A stretch of 16,933 bases of DNA, taken from NCBI GenBank assembly GCA_016206955.1, contig JACQQO010000030.1, positions 1 to 16,933 of the forward strand. Reading direction: 5' to 3'. Positions 5,400-13,904 of this stretch are shown piece by piece. The notes beneath the pieces were generated by a model. It was not told the origin of the DNA and searched no databases. It saw only the letters and a list, made by a program, of their open reading frames with translations. Origin of the DNA: Candidatus Omnitrophota bacterium. Lineage in GTDB: Bacteria; Omnitrophota; Omnitrophia; Omnitrophales; Danuiimicrobiaceae. Each line of letters starts with the position of its first letter. The first letter of the stretch is position 1. The position numbers were made by a program, and so were the translations under genes.

Positions 5400-6786
5400 T
5401 GGATGAAAAATGAATTCCATATTTGCTTATTTTATACTGCAGAGCTTGGCGCGTTAAATTAAGCTGTTTCGCTGCTTTATTTTTATTTCCCTTTGACTTC
5501 TGAATGGCCTGCTCGATGAGCTCGCGCTCGTAAACTTCAAGATTCTCTTTAAGATCACTGGACTTATTTATCGGCTTAATCTTATCAGAACTAAAGTTAC
5601 CCTTTTGGAGTGCCTTTTCCACATCGGTGACTGTGATGAGATCGCTGTCCGAAAAAGCGACGATCCGTTCAATGACATTCTCAAGCTCACGAATATTGCC
5701 CGGCCAAGCATAATTTTCGAGCACAGCCAAAGCCTCTTTGGCAATTGTTGGTTTTCGGTTCGTCATGTGTTTATTCGAATAGAATTCCAGAAAATAAGAC
5801 ACAAATGTCGGAATATCCTCGCGTCTTTTTCTCAAGGGCGGCATCATGATCGGAATCACATTGATTCGATAAAAAAGCTCTTCTCGAAAGCGTCCCGATT
5901 TAATTTCTTCCGGAAGGTTCTTGCTTGTGGCCGCAATGAGCCTAAAATCCACGGGAATATCCTTCACCCCGCCTAAGCGCTTTAAAATGCGTTCCTGAAG
6001 CACTCGAAGCAATTTGGCTTGCAAATTAACGGAAAGGTCTCCCACTTCATCCAAAAGAAACGTGCCGGATTCCGCTAGTTCAAAAAGGCCCACTTTGGAA
6101 GCAACCGCTCCGGTGAAAGCACCTTTCTCATAACCGAAGAGTTCACTCTCGAGTAAATTTTCAGGAAGTGCGGCGCAATTCACACTAACGAAAGGGCCTT
6201 TTTTTCGCCTCGACTGATAATGGACGGAACGGGCGACCATTTCCTTGCCCGTACCGCTTTCTCCTATCACCAAAACTGTGCTCTCGGTTTTGGCGATTTT
6301 CTCAATCAATTGAAAAATTTCTTTCATTTCGGCAGTTGTCCCGATCAAATTTTTAGTCTGATATCGATCCGATAAAGTTTTACTCTGAGTAGAGGATTTT
6401 GGAGCGAGCCGTTTTTGACTTAGGGCTTTACGGACGGCATCCAAGAGGTCTGCAATTTTAAAAGGCTTGATCATGTAATCACTGGCGCCAGCCCGAATCG
6501 CACCGATGGCAGAGTCAAGCGAAGCATGCCCTGTAATCACGAGAACGTTAATCTCGGGATTGAAAGTTTTAATTTTATGGATTAGCTCAAGACCGTTCAG
6601 TTCAGGCATTAAAAGATCGGCAATGATCAAATCTGGATTTCTCCGGCGGGCTTCTTCCAAACCTTCAAGAGGATTTTGATAACAGCTTACTTGATAGCCT
6701 TCCTCTTCAAGCGCCTCCTTGATCATCGTCAGAATATGAGGCTCGTCATCAATCACAAAAATGGTTTCCCGTTCTCGATTCATCAT
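5392..6786 (-). CDS. pilR: NtrC-family sigma54 response regulator PilR
   Basis: A 464-residue three-domain activator. The receiver domain (8-120) has Asp13/Asp14, phosphoacceptor Asp57, Thr85 and Lys107. The AAA+ domain (about 145-375) has Walker A GESGTGKE (175-182), the sigma54-contact loop GAFTGA (222-227), Walker B FLLDEVGD (243-250) and WPGNIREL (361-368). The C-terminal Fis-type helix-turn-helix spans about 420-455 (NKNKAAKQLNLTRQALQYKI). Phosphorylated by PilS, it should activate the sigma54 promoter of the pilin gene. GAGGT nine bases upstream supports the ATG at 6786; a second ATG follows immediately. Only 12 bases separate it from pilS. It could control other sigma54 genes as well, but location beside two pilin genes supports the PilR name. 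Confidence 0.92.
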   Translation of the reverse strand: MMNRERETIFVIDDEPHILTMIKEALEEEGYQVSCYQNPLEGLEEARRRNPDLIIADLLMPELNGLELIHKIKTFNPEINVLVITGHASLDSAIGAIRAGASDYMIKPFKIADLLDAVRKALSQKRLAPKSSTQSKTLSDRYQTKNLIGTTAEMKEIFQLIEKIAKTESTVLVIGESGTGKEMVARSVHYQSRRKKGPFVSVNCAALPENLLESELFGYEKGAFTGAVASKVGLFELAESGTFLLDEVGDLSVNLQAKLLRVLQERILKRLGGVKDIPVDFRLIAATSKNLPEEIKSGRFREELFYRINVIPIMMPPLRKRREDIPTFVSYFLEFYSNKHMTNRKPTIAKEALAVLENYAWPGNIRELENVIERIVAFSDSDLITVTDVEKALQKGNFSSDKIKPINKSSDLKENLEVYERELIEQAIQKSKGNKNKAAKQLNLTRQALQYKISKYGIHFSSNG

Positions 6787-6798
6787 AGGATGATTACC

Positions 6799-8040
6799 TC
6801 ATAACTTAGGGATAAACACTTCCACTTGGGTCCCTTTTTCTTTTTTACTGCGGATGGAAAGCCGGCCGCCATGCTGGCTGACAATCTTATAAGCTTGCGC
6901 AAGGCCCAAGCCGGTTCCATTAGATTTGGTTGTCTTAAACGGAACAAAAATAGAATTTAAAGTTTTGCGGTCCATTCCCATGCCTGTATCATTGATCGAA
7001 ACGGAAACTTCTGTGCGATTTGCATGTGAGTCGATCTCAAGCTTGCCGCCGTTTGGCATCGCTTGAAATGAATTCACCAGAATATTCATCAGCACTTGTT
7101 TCATATATTCCGGATCCATTTTAACCTGAATCTTTTTATTCTTGTACAGTTTCAAAATGTTTATTTTTGGGTTAAAACTTTCCTGATGTTCCACCAGCAT
7201 CAAAATTTGATCTAAAAAAGACTCCAAGCAAACCTCTTCCAAACGAAGTTCTGGAAGGCGAGAATAATCCAAAAGACCGCTGAAAATCCGGTTAATTCGC
7301 TCTGACTCATCTACGACTGCCCCCATTAGTTTTTGCTGCTTCTCATTCAACTTAGCTTTGAGCTGTTTGATCATGAGCTCCACAGAACCGCTAATCGAAG
7401 TGAGCGGGTTACGGATTTCATGAGCGATGCTTGAAATCACTTCCCCCAAGAACACAAGCCGCTCCTGTGTTTTCATCGTACTTTCCAGTTTTCGGATCTT
7501 CTGAGAAAAAAAGTAGGTTAAAACGGCCACCAAAAAAAAGACAGTAACGCGGACATAGCTGGAATAAAAAAGATAGAGAATATCATGGTTTTTGGCTGAA
7601 ATTGTGCGAGGCGCGAAAAATCCAGAGGGAATCCAATTCGCATAGTCAAAAAAAGTGATTGCAATGAAACAAATGCTGCTCCCTGTTGCTATGTAAAAAC
7701 TGGCTACCGGTGAAAGGATATATCCCGCACTTAAGATCGACAAGACATACACGGTGGCAAACAAGCTATCAACGCCGCCGGTGTAGGCGACCAAAGCGCT
7801 TTCCAAAACGAGATCCAATAGAACTTGAATCCACGCGAGGAGAACTAACTTTTTTGTGCTCAAAAGCCAGAGGATATAAATAATGCTTAGAATAGAACAA
7901 GCGGCAATGAGGGCGTAAAAAAGGGTGCGGTCTTTGGGAAATATAAATTGAGCACAAAATAAAAACACCGTTGCAATGAGAAGTCGCGCAATGGTCAAGA
8001 CACGCAACCGCTTGATAAAAATAGCAACGGGCAATAGCAT
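6799..8040 (-). CDS. pilS: Membrane sensor histidine kinase PilS
   Basis: A 413-residue kinase. About six hydrophobic helices fill residues 10-178, including the TGGVDSLFATVYVLSILSAG stretch typical of PilS membrane domains. The HisKA domain carries phosphoacceptor His207 (SIAHEIRNPLTS). The catalytic domain shows an N box (NILVNSFQAMPNGG), G1 (NDTGMGMD) and G2 (GTGLGLAQAY). No PAS domain lies between membrane and kinase parts. In characterised systems the PilS membrane helices sense pilin left in the inner membrane and signal to PilR. The ATG follows the pilC stop after a single base (TAAAATG), so it is cotranscribed with and probably coupled to pilC. No obvious ribosome site is visible. Confidence 0.9.
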   Translation of the reverse strand: MLLPVAIFIKRLRVLTIARLLIATVFLFCAQFIFPKDRTLFYALIAACSILSIIYILWLLSTKKLVLLAWIQVLLDLVLESALVAYTGGVDSLFATVYVLSILSAGYILSPVASFYIATGSSICFIAITFFDYANWIPSGFFAPRTISAKNHDILYLFYSSYVRVTVFFLVAVLTYFFSQKIRKLESTMKTQERLVFLGEVISSIAHEIRNPLTSISGSVELMIKQLKAKLNEKQQKLMGAVVDESERINRIFSGLLDYSRLPELRLEEVCLESFLDQILMLVEHQESFNPKINILKLYKNKKIQVKMDPEYMKQVLMNILVNSFQAMPNGGKLEIDSHANRTEVSVSINDTGMGMDRKTLNSIFVPFKTTKSNGTGLGLAQAYKIVSQHGGRLSIRSKKEKGTQVEVFIPKL

Positions 8041-8041
8041 T

Positions 8042-9259
8042 TTACTTAAGCGCTTGTGTAAGAGTGAGAATGGGAAGAAACATGGCGATCACAATGCCGC
8101 CAATGACGATTCCTAAAAAAGCGATCACGAGCGGTTCTATCATAGACGTGAGGCCATCGACAGCTGTATCCACTTGTATATCATAAAAGTCTGCGATTTT
8201 GGAAAGCATTTTATCGAGTTCACCCGTTTCTTCGCCGACTGCAATCATCCGGACCACCATCGGAGGAAATATTTTTTTCTTTCCAAGCGGCGCAGAAATA
8301 CTCTCACCTTCTTTGATGGAATTGTGGACCTCTCCGATGACTTGCTCAATCAACCGGTTGCCGGAGGTCTTTCCGACAATCTCAAGCGCACTCAAAATGG
8401 GGACTCCGCTTTTCACAAGGGTCGATAAGGTTCTCGAAAATTTACTCACCGCCACTTTTAAAAACAGGGGGCCAAAAATAGGCATTCTTAATTTGAGCGA
8501 ATCAAACCACAATCGTCCCGCTTTCGTACTGACGAATCGATTCAACAAAAATATTCCTCCCCCCACCGTTCCAAAGAAAAGAAGAATATTGGTCCGAAGA
8601 AAATTGCTGAACGCAATCAGCATCCGAGTCGGCGTGGGAAGCGGTGCATTTAAAGAAGCGAAAATATTCGCAAACTGCGGAATGACCCAAGTCATCATTC
8701 CGAATGTAATGATAAATGCCATGATGGCCACCACCGTCGGATAAACTAAAGCGGAACGGATTTTTTTCTGAAGTGCGCTTGTTTTTTCGATATAAGAGGC
8801 GAGACGGTCCAAGATTTCTTCAAGGCTTCCACTCGACTCACCTGCTTTGACCATGCTCACGAAAAGGGGAGAAAACACTTTTTTATGTTTTTGAAGGGCC
8901 TCCGACAAATTCTTTCCGCTTTCGACTTCGTCATGAATAGCCAAAATGATACGCTGGAGATTGGCATTCTCAACTTGATCCGACAAAATGTTAAGTGATT
9001 GGACGAGCGGCACGCCCGCTTCCACCATGGTCGCAAGCTGCCTTGAAAAAACAACCAATTCGTCCGCTTTAATTCTGCCTCCGGGCCTTGTGCCTTTGCG
9101 CGAAAAAAGAGCGAGTTTCGGCTTGACTTCGGTGACTCGAATGATAAGGTATTCCTGCTGGCGGAGCGCCGCAACGATATCGTTGACATTCGCGGCCTCT
9201 TTTCTGCCCTGCAGGTTTTTTCCCTCTTTATCTTTCACCACGTACTCAAACTCAGACAC
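8042..9259 (-). CDS. pilC: Type IV pilus inner-membrane platform protein PilC (GspF family)
   Basis: A 405-residue polytopic protein with the family's usual two GspF repeats, about 68-190 and 271-395. Each opens with the FSRQLATMVEAGVPL / FSRTLSTLVKSGVPI motif. Membrane helices lie near 172-192, 224-240 and 372-398, the last ending MFLPILTL as in the family. PilC couples ATPase motion to pilin insertion. The start is GTG at 9259, chosen because TAAGGA, formed with the upstream gene's stop codon, sits nine bases before it; the ATG a few bases upstream is out of frame and closes at once. It lies between the ATPase genes and pilS, spaced 12 bases from the former and 1 base from the latter. Confidence 0.95.
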   Translation of the reverse strand: MSEFEYVVKDKEGKNLQGRKEAANVNDIVAALRQQEYLIIRVTEVKPKLALFSRKGTRPGGRIKADELVVFSRQLATMVEAGVPLVQSLNILSDQVENANLQRIILAIHDEVESGKNLSEALQKHKKVFSPLFVSMVKAGESSGSLEEILDRLASYIEKTSALQKKIRSALVYPTVVAIMAFIITFGMMTWVIPQFANIFASLNAPLPTPTRMLIAFSNFLRTNILLFFGTVGGGIFLLNRFVSTKAGRLWFDSLKLRMPIFGPLFLKVAVSKFSRTLSTLVKSGVPILSALEIVGKTSGNRLIEQVIGEVHNSIKEGESISAPLGKKKIFPPMVVRMIAVGEETGELDKMLSKIADFYDIQVDTAVDGLTSMIEPLVIAFLGIVIGGIVIAMFLPILTLTQALK

Positions 9260-9271
9260 GTTTCACCATCC

Positions 9272-10975
9272 TTAATCTTCAAATGTGGTCACGCGCAAAA
9301 TTTCTTCAAGCGTCGTGAGTCCTTTATGAAATCCTTCCATGGCTTCTTCGAACAACGATTTCATGCCTTTCTTTCGCGCTACCGCTTCGATGTCGCCGCT
9401 CGATTTATTTTCAGTGATAAGCGTTTGAATTTCATCATCGATTTGCAAAACTTCCATCGCGCCCAGCCTTCCCCGATAGCCTGTGTTTTTACACTGAGTG
9501 CAGCCTTTGCCCTTGTAGCCTTTGGCTTCCTGAATCCACTTCTGATTTGCCGGTAATCTGTTTAGAATTTCTTTTGGAATCTCACAGACCTCACGGCAAT
9601 TAAGGCAGATTCGGCGCATTAGGCGCTGCGCGGTAGTGGCAATCAGTGATGACGCAATTAAAAACGGCTCAACTCCCATATCGACGAGACGAGTCACCGC
9701 GCCGGCAGCATTATTGGTGTGAAGCGTACTGAACACCAAGTGTCCGGTAAGTGCCGCTTTGACCGCAATATCGGCCGTCTCGGAATCACGAATTTCCCCG
9801 ACCAGGATAATATCCGGGCTTTGCCTTAATAAGGATCTTAGCCCATTCGCGAAGGTTAAGCCGATATCTGGATTGACTTGAGTCTGCGTAATCCCGTGAA
9901 TTTGATATTCAATTGGGTCTTCAATAGTCATAATATTGCGTTCTTTGGTATTTAACTGATTTAGAACAGAGTAAAGCGTGGTCGATTTTCCGCTTCCCGT
10001 GGGCCCCGTGACCAGAACCATCCCATAAGGGCGTTTGATGGCTTCCTGAAATTTTTGAATGCTCCGAACTTCAAATCCAAGCGAATCCAGACCGGTTCTG
10101 ATGTTCGTTTTGTCCAAAACCCGGAGAACGAGTTTCTGGCCGTAATAAATCGGCAGCGCAGAGACACGGAAATCAATTTCGCGGTTTTCAAACTTGGCCT
10201 TAAAACGGCCGTCTTGCGGAAGGCGTTTTTCAGTAATATCCAAATTGGACACGATTTTGATTCTCGTTAAAAGGGCGTTGTACATTTGGCGCGGAGGAGA
10301 AAAAGATTCACGCAAAGCACCGTCGATTCGAAATCGGATTCGGAGACGATCAAGAAAAGGCTCAAAGTGAATGTCGGAGGCGCGGTTCTTAATGGCATCT
10401 TGGAGAATCAAATTCACCATGCGAATGACGGGAGCTTCATCAGCAGCTTTGACATCACGGCTTTCTTCCTGCTTGGATTGATCCACAACCTCAATGGAAT
10501 CAGGATCAAGATCATCCAAAATTTCTTCCAGTTTTGCTTCTTCAGAATAATAATTTTCGACCGCCGCTTGAACGTCTCGGTGGCCCACGATGGCCGCGCG
10601 GACATTGCAGTGGGTAATTTTTTTAACATCATCCATGGCTGTCACATCCAGAGGATCGCTCATCGCAAGCGAAATCACGTTGCCGATCTGTGCCACTGGA
10701 ATAATGCTGTAACTCTGCGCCACTTTTTTGGGGATCAATTTAAGAACCTTGGGATCCACTTTGTACGAAGCTAGATCCAGAACCGGAATGCTTAATTCTG
10801 AACTCAAAAGAAGCATGAGATCCTTTTCTGGAACAATGCCTTCTTCCACCAGGATGCGAATAAGTTTAGTTCCGCGAACTTTTTGGAGCTCCTGAGCCCG
10901 TTTGAGATCAATCTCTGAAATAAGGTGCGTCTTGCTCAATAGTTCGGGAAGTGTTCGAGCATAGGTCGTAGGCAT
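9272..10975 (-). CDS. pilB: GspE/PilB-family pilus assembly ATPase (second of a tandem pair)
   Basis: A 567-residue secretion ATPase. An N-terminal MshEN/GspE N domain occupies about 1-145, with its nucleotide-binding motifs degraded. An acidic linker follows (145-180). The N2 domain contains ASDIHFEP with the usual His203. The RecA-like core has Walker A GPTGSGKS (324-331), Asp box IEDPIEY, Walker B LVGEIRD (391-397) and His box TGHLVFSTLHTN. Four Cys (457, 460, 492, 495) form the zinc-binding pair of CxxC motifs found in GspE/PilB; Cys464 is extra. Length and N-domain exclude PilT. Its ATG overlaps the previous gene's TAA as TAATG. It directly precedes pilC and keeps every canonical residue, so it is the better PilB candidate of the two. 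Confidence 0.93.
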   Translation of the reverse strand: MPTTYARTLPELLSKTHLISEIDLKRAQELQKVRGTKLIRILVEEGIVPEKDLMLLLSSELSIPVLDLASYKVDPKVLKLIPKKVAQSYSIIPVAQIGNVISLAMSDPLDVTAMDDVKKITHCNVRAAIVGHRDVQAAVENYYSEEAKLEEILDDLDPDSIEVVDQSKQEESRDVKAADEAPVIRMVNLILQDAIKNRASDIHFEPFLDRLRIRFRIDGALRESFSPPRQMYNALLTRIKIVSNLDITEKRLPQDGRFKAKFENREIDFRVSALPIYYGQKLVLRVLDKTNIRTGLDSLGFEVRSIQKFQEAIKRPYGMVLVTGPTGSGKSTTLYSVLNQLNTKERNIMTIEDPIEYQIHGITQTQVNPDIGLTFANGLRSLLRQSPDIILVGEIRDSETADIAVKAALTGHLVFSTLHTNNAAGAVTRLVDMGVEPFLIASSLIATTAQRLMRRICLNCREVCEIPKEILNRLPANQKWIQEAKGYKGKGCTQCKNTGYRGRLGAMEVLQIDDEIQTLITENKSSGDIEAVARKKGMKSLFEEAMEGFHKGLTTLEEILRVTTFED

Positions 10976-12705
10976 TATTCCACCTCTAACTCCTGATCGC
11001 CTGCCGTTACACGAAACACCTCGTCCAAGGAAGTGTCTCCGGCGAGTGCTTTTTCGATTCCGCTTTCTCTTAAGGTATTCATTCCATGGCGCCTTGCGAA
11101 TTGCTTAATGTCTTCGGCGGGAGCTCTTTTCATAATCATTTCTTTGACCTCGGGGGTCAAGACGAGAATTTCTGAAATCACAGACCTACCTTTAAAACCG
11201 GTGGATCGGCATTTGGAACAGCCGAGTGGACGAAAAAAAAGCGGCGTTTTCTTAGGATCTAAATTTAAGCGCTTCTTTATCTCATCATCCGCTTTAAACG
11301 GCTCTTTGCAAGTGGGGCAAAGTTTTCTCACCAAGCGCTGAGCTGAAATCATTAAAACCGAAGAGGTAATCAGAAAGGGTTCGATTCCCATATTCAACAT
11401 ACGGATAATCGAACCCATCGTATCGTTGGTGTGAAGCGTGCTCAAAACCAAGTGGCCGGTTAAGGCAGCTTTGATGGCAATGTCCATGGTTTCCAAATCT
11501 CTAATTTCACCGATCAGAATGATATCCGGGTCCTGCCTTAAAATGGATCGGAGTGTCGTGGGAAAGGTAAGGCCGATTGGTTCGCGGATATTGACCTGAT
11601 TGATGCCCTCTACTTCATACTCGACAGGATCTTCAACTGTGGTGATATTTTTTTCAATGGAATCTAAAAAATCCAGGACCGAATAAAGGGTCGTCGTTTT
11701 TCCGCTGCCGGTGGGGCCGGTAACCAGAATCATGCCGTGCGGCTTGATCGAACAATTTTTGATATCGGCTACTTCCTGGGCGGTAAATCCGAGGTTTTCA
11801 AGATTGTGTGCCTGAGTTTTCTTATCTAAAATTCTGAGGCACACCTTTTCACCAAAACTAGTTGGCAGAATGGAAACACGGATGTCAACTTCGCGATCCT
11901 GAACCTTAATTTTAAAACGCCCGTCTTGAGGAATCCTGCGCTCTGCAATATTCAACTGGCTCATTACTTTAAAACGGGAAACCAGCGCCGATCCCATTGC
12001 CTTGGGAGGAGACGGAACTTCTTCCAAAATCCCGTCTACGCGACATCTAACTCGAATCGTGCTTTCCCATGGTTCGATAAAAAGGTCACTTGCTTTTCTT
12101 CGGATGGCATCCAATAAAAGCAAATTGGCAACCTTAATGATCGGGGTTTCCTGAGCCTGTTTGAGGAGATTGACGGTTTCATTTTCTCCCTCTTGCTCTT
12201 TCTTTTCTTGGACAATACGCACCAACTCCTGAATCGCATTTTCGGAACTGGTTTCGCTCTCTGGATCGCTTGGGTAATAACGCTGAAGCGCGGTGGTCAA
12301 TTCTTTATAAAGAGTAATCGCCGGACGGACTTTCATATTGGTAATCGCTTTGATATCGTCAATCAGGCCTAAATCAGCGGGGTTTTCCAAGGCAACCGTG
12401 ACCGAGTTGTTATGCTGCGAAATAGGAAGAACACGATTCTTTTGCGCGAAAATGGGAGGGATCAATTTGATAACAGAATCTTCGATGGTGAAATGATTTG
12501 GATTGATGGAAGCGCATTTAAATTCTTCCGCCAAGAAAGTAAGCAAATGAACTTCGTTCATCAAATTGTGCTTCAAAATAAGCTCAGTCATGGGAAGTCC
12601 TGAGCTTTTCTTTTCATCAGCGAGAAGCGCGGCGTCTGCTTCTGTGAAAAGGCCTTGTTTCACCATTTTTCTAAGGATGTGGGCATCAATCACTTCCAAC
12701 GCCAT
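10975..12705 (-). CDS. GspE/PilB-family pilus assembly ATPase (first of a tandem pair)
   Basis: A 576-residue paralogue of the next gene. The N-terminal MshEN-type domain (about 1-145) has degenerate motifs; a charged linker spans 150-180. The N2 domain reads ASDLFIEP, so the His normally found in ASDIHIEP is Phe209. The ATPase core is intact: Walker A GPTGSGKT (330-337), Asp box VEDPVEY, Walker B LIGEIRD (397-403) and His box TGHLVLSTLHTND. The zinc motif has Cys463, 466, 496 and 499. It carries the N-domain and length of an extension ATPase, not a PilT. The ribosome site AGAGGT lies five bases before the ATG. It follows the stand-alone MshEN gene by nine bases. It may form a hetero-hexamer with, act in alternation with, or serve a different filament from, its partner. 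Confidence 0.92.
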   Translation of the reverse strand: MALEVIDAHILRKMVKQGLFTEADAALLADEKKSSGLPMTELILKHNLMNEVHLLTFLAEEFKCASINPNHFTIEDSVIKLIPPIFAQKNRVLPISQHNNSVTVALENPADLGLIDDIKAITNMKVRPAITLYKELTTALQRYYPSDPESETSSENAIQELVRIVQEKKEQEGENETVNLLKQAQETPIIKVANLLLLDAIRRKASDLFIEPWESTIRVRCRVDGILEEVPSPPKAMGSALVSRFKVMSQLNIAERRIPQDGRFKIKVQDREVDIRVSILPTSFGEKVCLRILDKKTQAHNLENLGFTAQEVADIKNCSIKPHGMILVTGPTGSGKTTTLYSVLDFLDSIEKNITTVEDPVEYEVEGINQVNIREPIGLTFPTTLRSILRQDPDIILIGEIRDLETMDIAIKAALTGHLVLSTLHTNDTMGSIIRMLNMGIEPFLITSSVLMISAQRLVRKLCPTCKEPFKADDEIKKRLNLDPKKTPLFFRPLGCSKCRSTGFKGRSVISEILVLTPEVKEMIMKRAPAEDIKQFARRHGMNTLRESGIEKALAGDTSLDEVFRVTAGDQELEVE

Positions 12706-12714
12706 GGAAGACCT

Positions 12715-13182
12715 CTATAGGTTGTGAGCGGTTTTATTCTGGGCAGGTGAAAAAGAAATACGAAAATGATCTTGAATTACGTTCATAATTTCTGTTGGAG
12801 TCGCAACAAAAATTTGAACTTTACAATTGCTTACTTTCTCAATTTCTTTAATCGCTTCCTCATTGGTTGGGTCCGACATCACAACCGTTAGTAGATTTCC
12901 AATCCGGTCCAGCGGCACACAAATATATTTTGTAATCAGCTCTTTCGGAATGAGGCCGTTAACCGTTTCATTCAGAGTAAAATTCCCAATGGGCAAGTAG
13001 GGAACGTTAAATTGCGTGGCGAGAGCAACGACAATATCCTCTTCCGTAACATAACCAAGCTCGATCAAAACTTGACCAAGCAATTTTGCAGATTCCTGTT
13101 TCTGTAACTTGAGCGCGGCTTGAAGCTGTTCTTGGTTGAGCGTGCCATTCTCAATCAGAATTTCACCAATTCGTTTTTTCAC
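12715..13182 (-). CDS. Stand-alone MshEN-domain protein, candidate cyclic-di-GMP sensor of the pilus motor
   Basis: A protein of about 155 residues that corresponds only to the N-terminal domain of GspE/PilB/MshE ATPases. Two tandem copies of the MshEN motif are well kept: KRIGEILIENG...L...L..Q (3-27) and LLGQVLIELG...I...L..Q (34-57). In MshE these paired motifs bind cyclic-di-GMP. The second half (60-140, PYLPIGNF to NVIQDHF) matches the rest of the N1 domain; no ATPase follows. The GTG at 13182 is preferred as start: GGAGG lies five bases before it and it begins exactly at the motif. The ATG at 13200 is possible. The ATG at 13266 falls in the promoter's -35 and is unlikely. It is the first gene of the unit containing both ATPases, whose own N-domains look degenerate, so it may regulate them in trans (inference). 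Confidence 0.8.
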   Translation of the reverse strand: MKKRIGEILIENGTLNQEQLQAALKLQKQESAKLLGQVLIELGYVTEEDIVVALATQFNVPYLPIGNFTLNETVNGLIPKELITKYICVPLDRIGNLLTVVMSDPTNEEAIKEIEKVSNCKVQIFVATPTEIMNVIQDHFRISFSPAQNKTAHNL

Positions 13183-13237
13183 ACTAACCTCCCAACTCAT
13201 TGAAAACAAACGAGTTATTTTGTGAGGAACACTTAAA

Positions 13238-13266
13238 AGTATACCGTGCAAAGAGAAGGCTTTCAA
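13238..13266 (-). promoter_or_regulatory. Sigma70-type promoter for the ATPase-pilC-pilS-pilR operon
   Basis: The coding strand reads TTGAAA (13266-13261), exactly 17 bases, then TATACT (13243-13238): 5/6 matches to each consensus hexamer. Transcription would start near 13231, leaving about 50 bases of leader before the GTG at 13182. It is the best match of this type in the longest gap between pilus and housekeeping genes. No clear terminator of the upstream thpR gene is seen, so some readthrough from the rimO-thpR unit is possible. Confidence 0.72.
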
Positions 13267-13343
13267 GGGAAGGGCGAGATAAAATAGCTTGTTTGTGCTA
13301 ATTTTTTATGAGCTTTGAGGTTTCTTCAGAATTTTAAAAAGCC

Positions 13344-13904
13344 TCAGAACCTGAAAATTTGAAACGGCGTGTAGATGGCCCCTTCGGGAAGAGTCTGGCT
13401 CTTAAAAAGAGTGATCTGCTTAATTTCGTCGCGGGCTTTGCCTTGAAATTCTGTCTCCAATTTGAGTGCGGAATGAGAATGGCGGAGTTTCAATCGAGCC
13501 ACTGTAATATGAGGATGAAAAGGCTTTTTTTCAATTTGAAAATGCGCAGCTTGAAGAACTCCGTCTAGTTTTTGTTTAAGTTCCAACAAGTTTTTGAGAT
13601 CATTTCGCACTCCAACCCATAAAATCCGCGGGCTTTGCTGATTTGGAAAAGCGCCGAATCCTCCGAGTGAAATGGAAAATGGTTTAATGCCTGGAAGTGC
13701 CTTCGCAAGACGAGCAGACAGATGCTCCATTTCATCCGTGTCTATTGGACCTAAAAAGTGAAGCGTGAGATGCCAATTTTGCGGAGGAATCAACCGAAAC
13801 CCTTGAAGACTACTGCCGACAGATTCCAAAAAGGATTGGACTTCGTTTTTTAAGCGCTCAGATAACTCAATGGCAAGAAAAGACCTTACGGTTTGATGAG
13901 CCAT
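13344..13904 (-). CDS. thpR: RNA 2',3'-cyclic phosphodiesterase ThpR (2H phosphoesterase)
   Basis: A 186-residue protein of the 2H phosphoesterase superfamily, formerly called 2'-5' RNA ligase (LigT). Both catalytic HxTx motifs are present: HLTL (45-48) and HITV (132-135). The N-terminus has the usual RSFLAIEL strand. Family members hydrolyse RNA 2',3'-cyclic phosphates. I took the ATG at 13904; a GTG two codons upstream at 13910 is the alternative. Either start lies inside the cinA 3' end, an overlap of about 19-25 bases, so coupling is likely. The cinA-thpR pairing is common in bacteria, often followed by recA, which is not the next gene here. No fault in the reading frame. Confidence 0.9.
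   Translation of the reverse strand: MAHQTVRSFLAIELSERLKNEVQSFLESVGSSLQGFRLIPPQNWHLTLHFLGPIDTDEMEHLSARLAKALPGIKPFSISLGGFGAFPNQQSPRILWVGVRNDLKNLLELKQKLDGVLQAAHFQIEKKPFHPHITVARLKLRHSHSALKLETEFQGKARDEIKQITLFKSQTLPEGAIYTPFQIFRF

Noticed and set aside
6782..6786. ATGAT at the pilR start as another candidate insertion target.
   Set aside because: The pilS stop is 12 bases away, so this is not a stop/start overlap and lacks the context shared by the two insertions.
8199..8744. A 181-codon plus-strand open frame opposite pilC.
   Set aside because: It lies wholly antisense to a clearly conserved pilC, shows no recognisable domain and has no ribosome site. The other plus-strand open frames in the window look the same.
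13183..13266. Longer start (ATG at 13266) for the MshEN protein.
   Set aside because: That ATG lies in the -35 hexamer of the best promoter and the added residues do not resemble the family; the GTG at 13182 has GGAGG at ideal spacing.
13315..13346. Hairpin TTGAGG...CCTCA at the thpR end as a terminator.
   Set aside because: The stem has only five pairs, a loop of over 20 bases, and no T tract follows on the minus strand.
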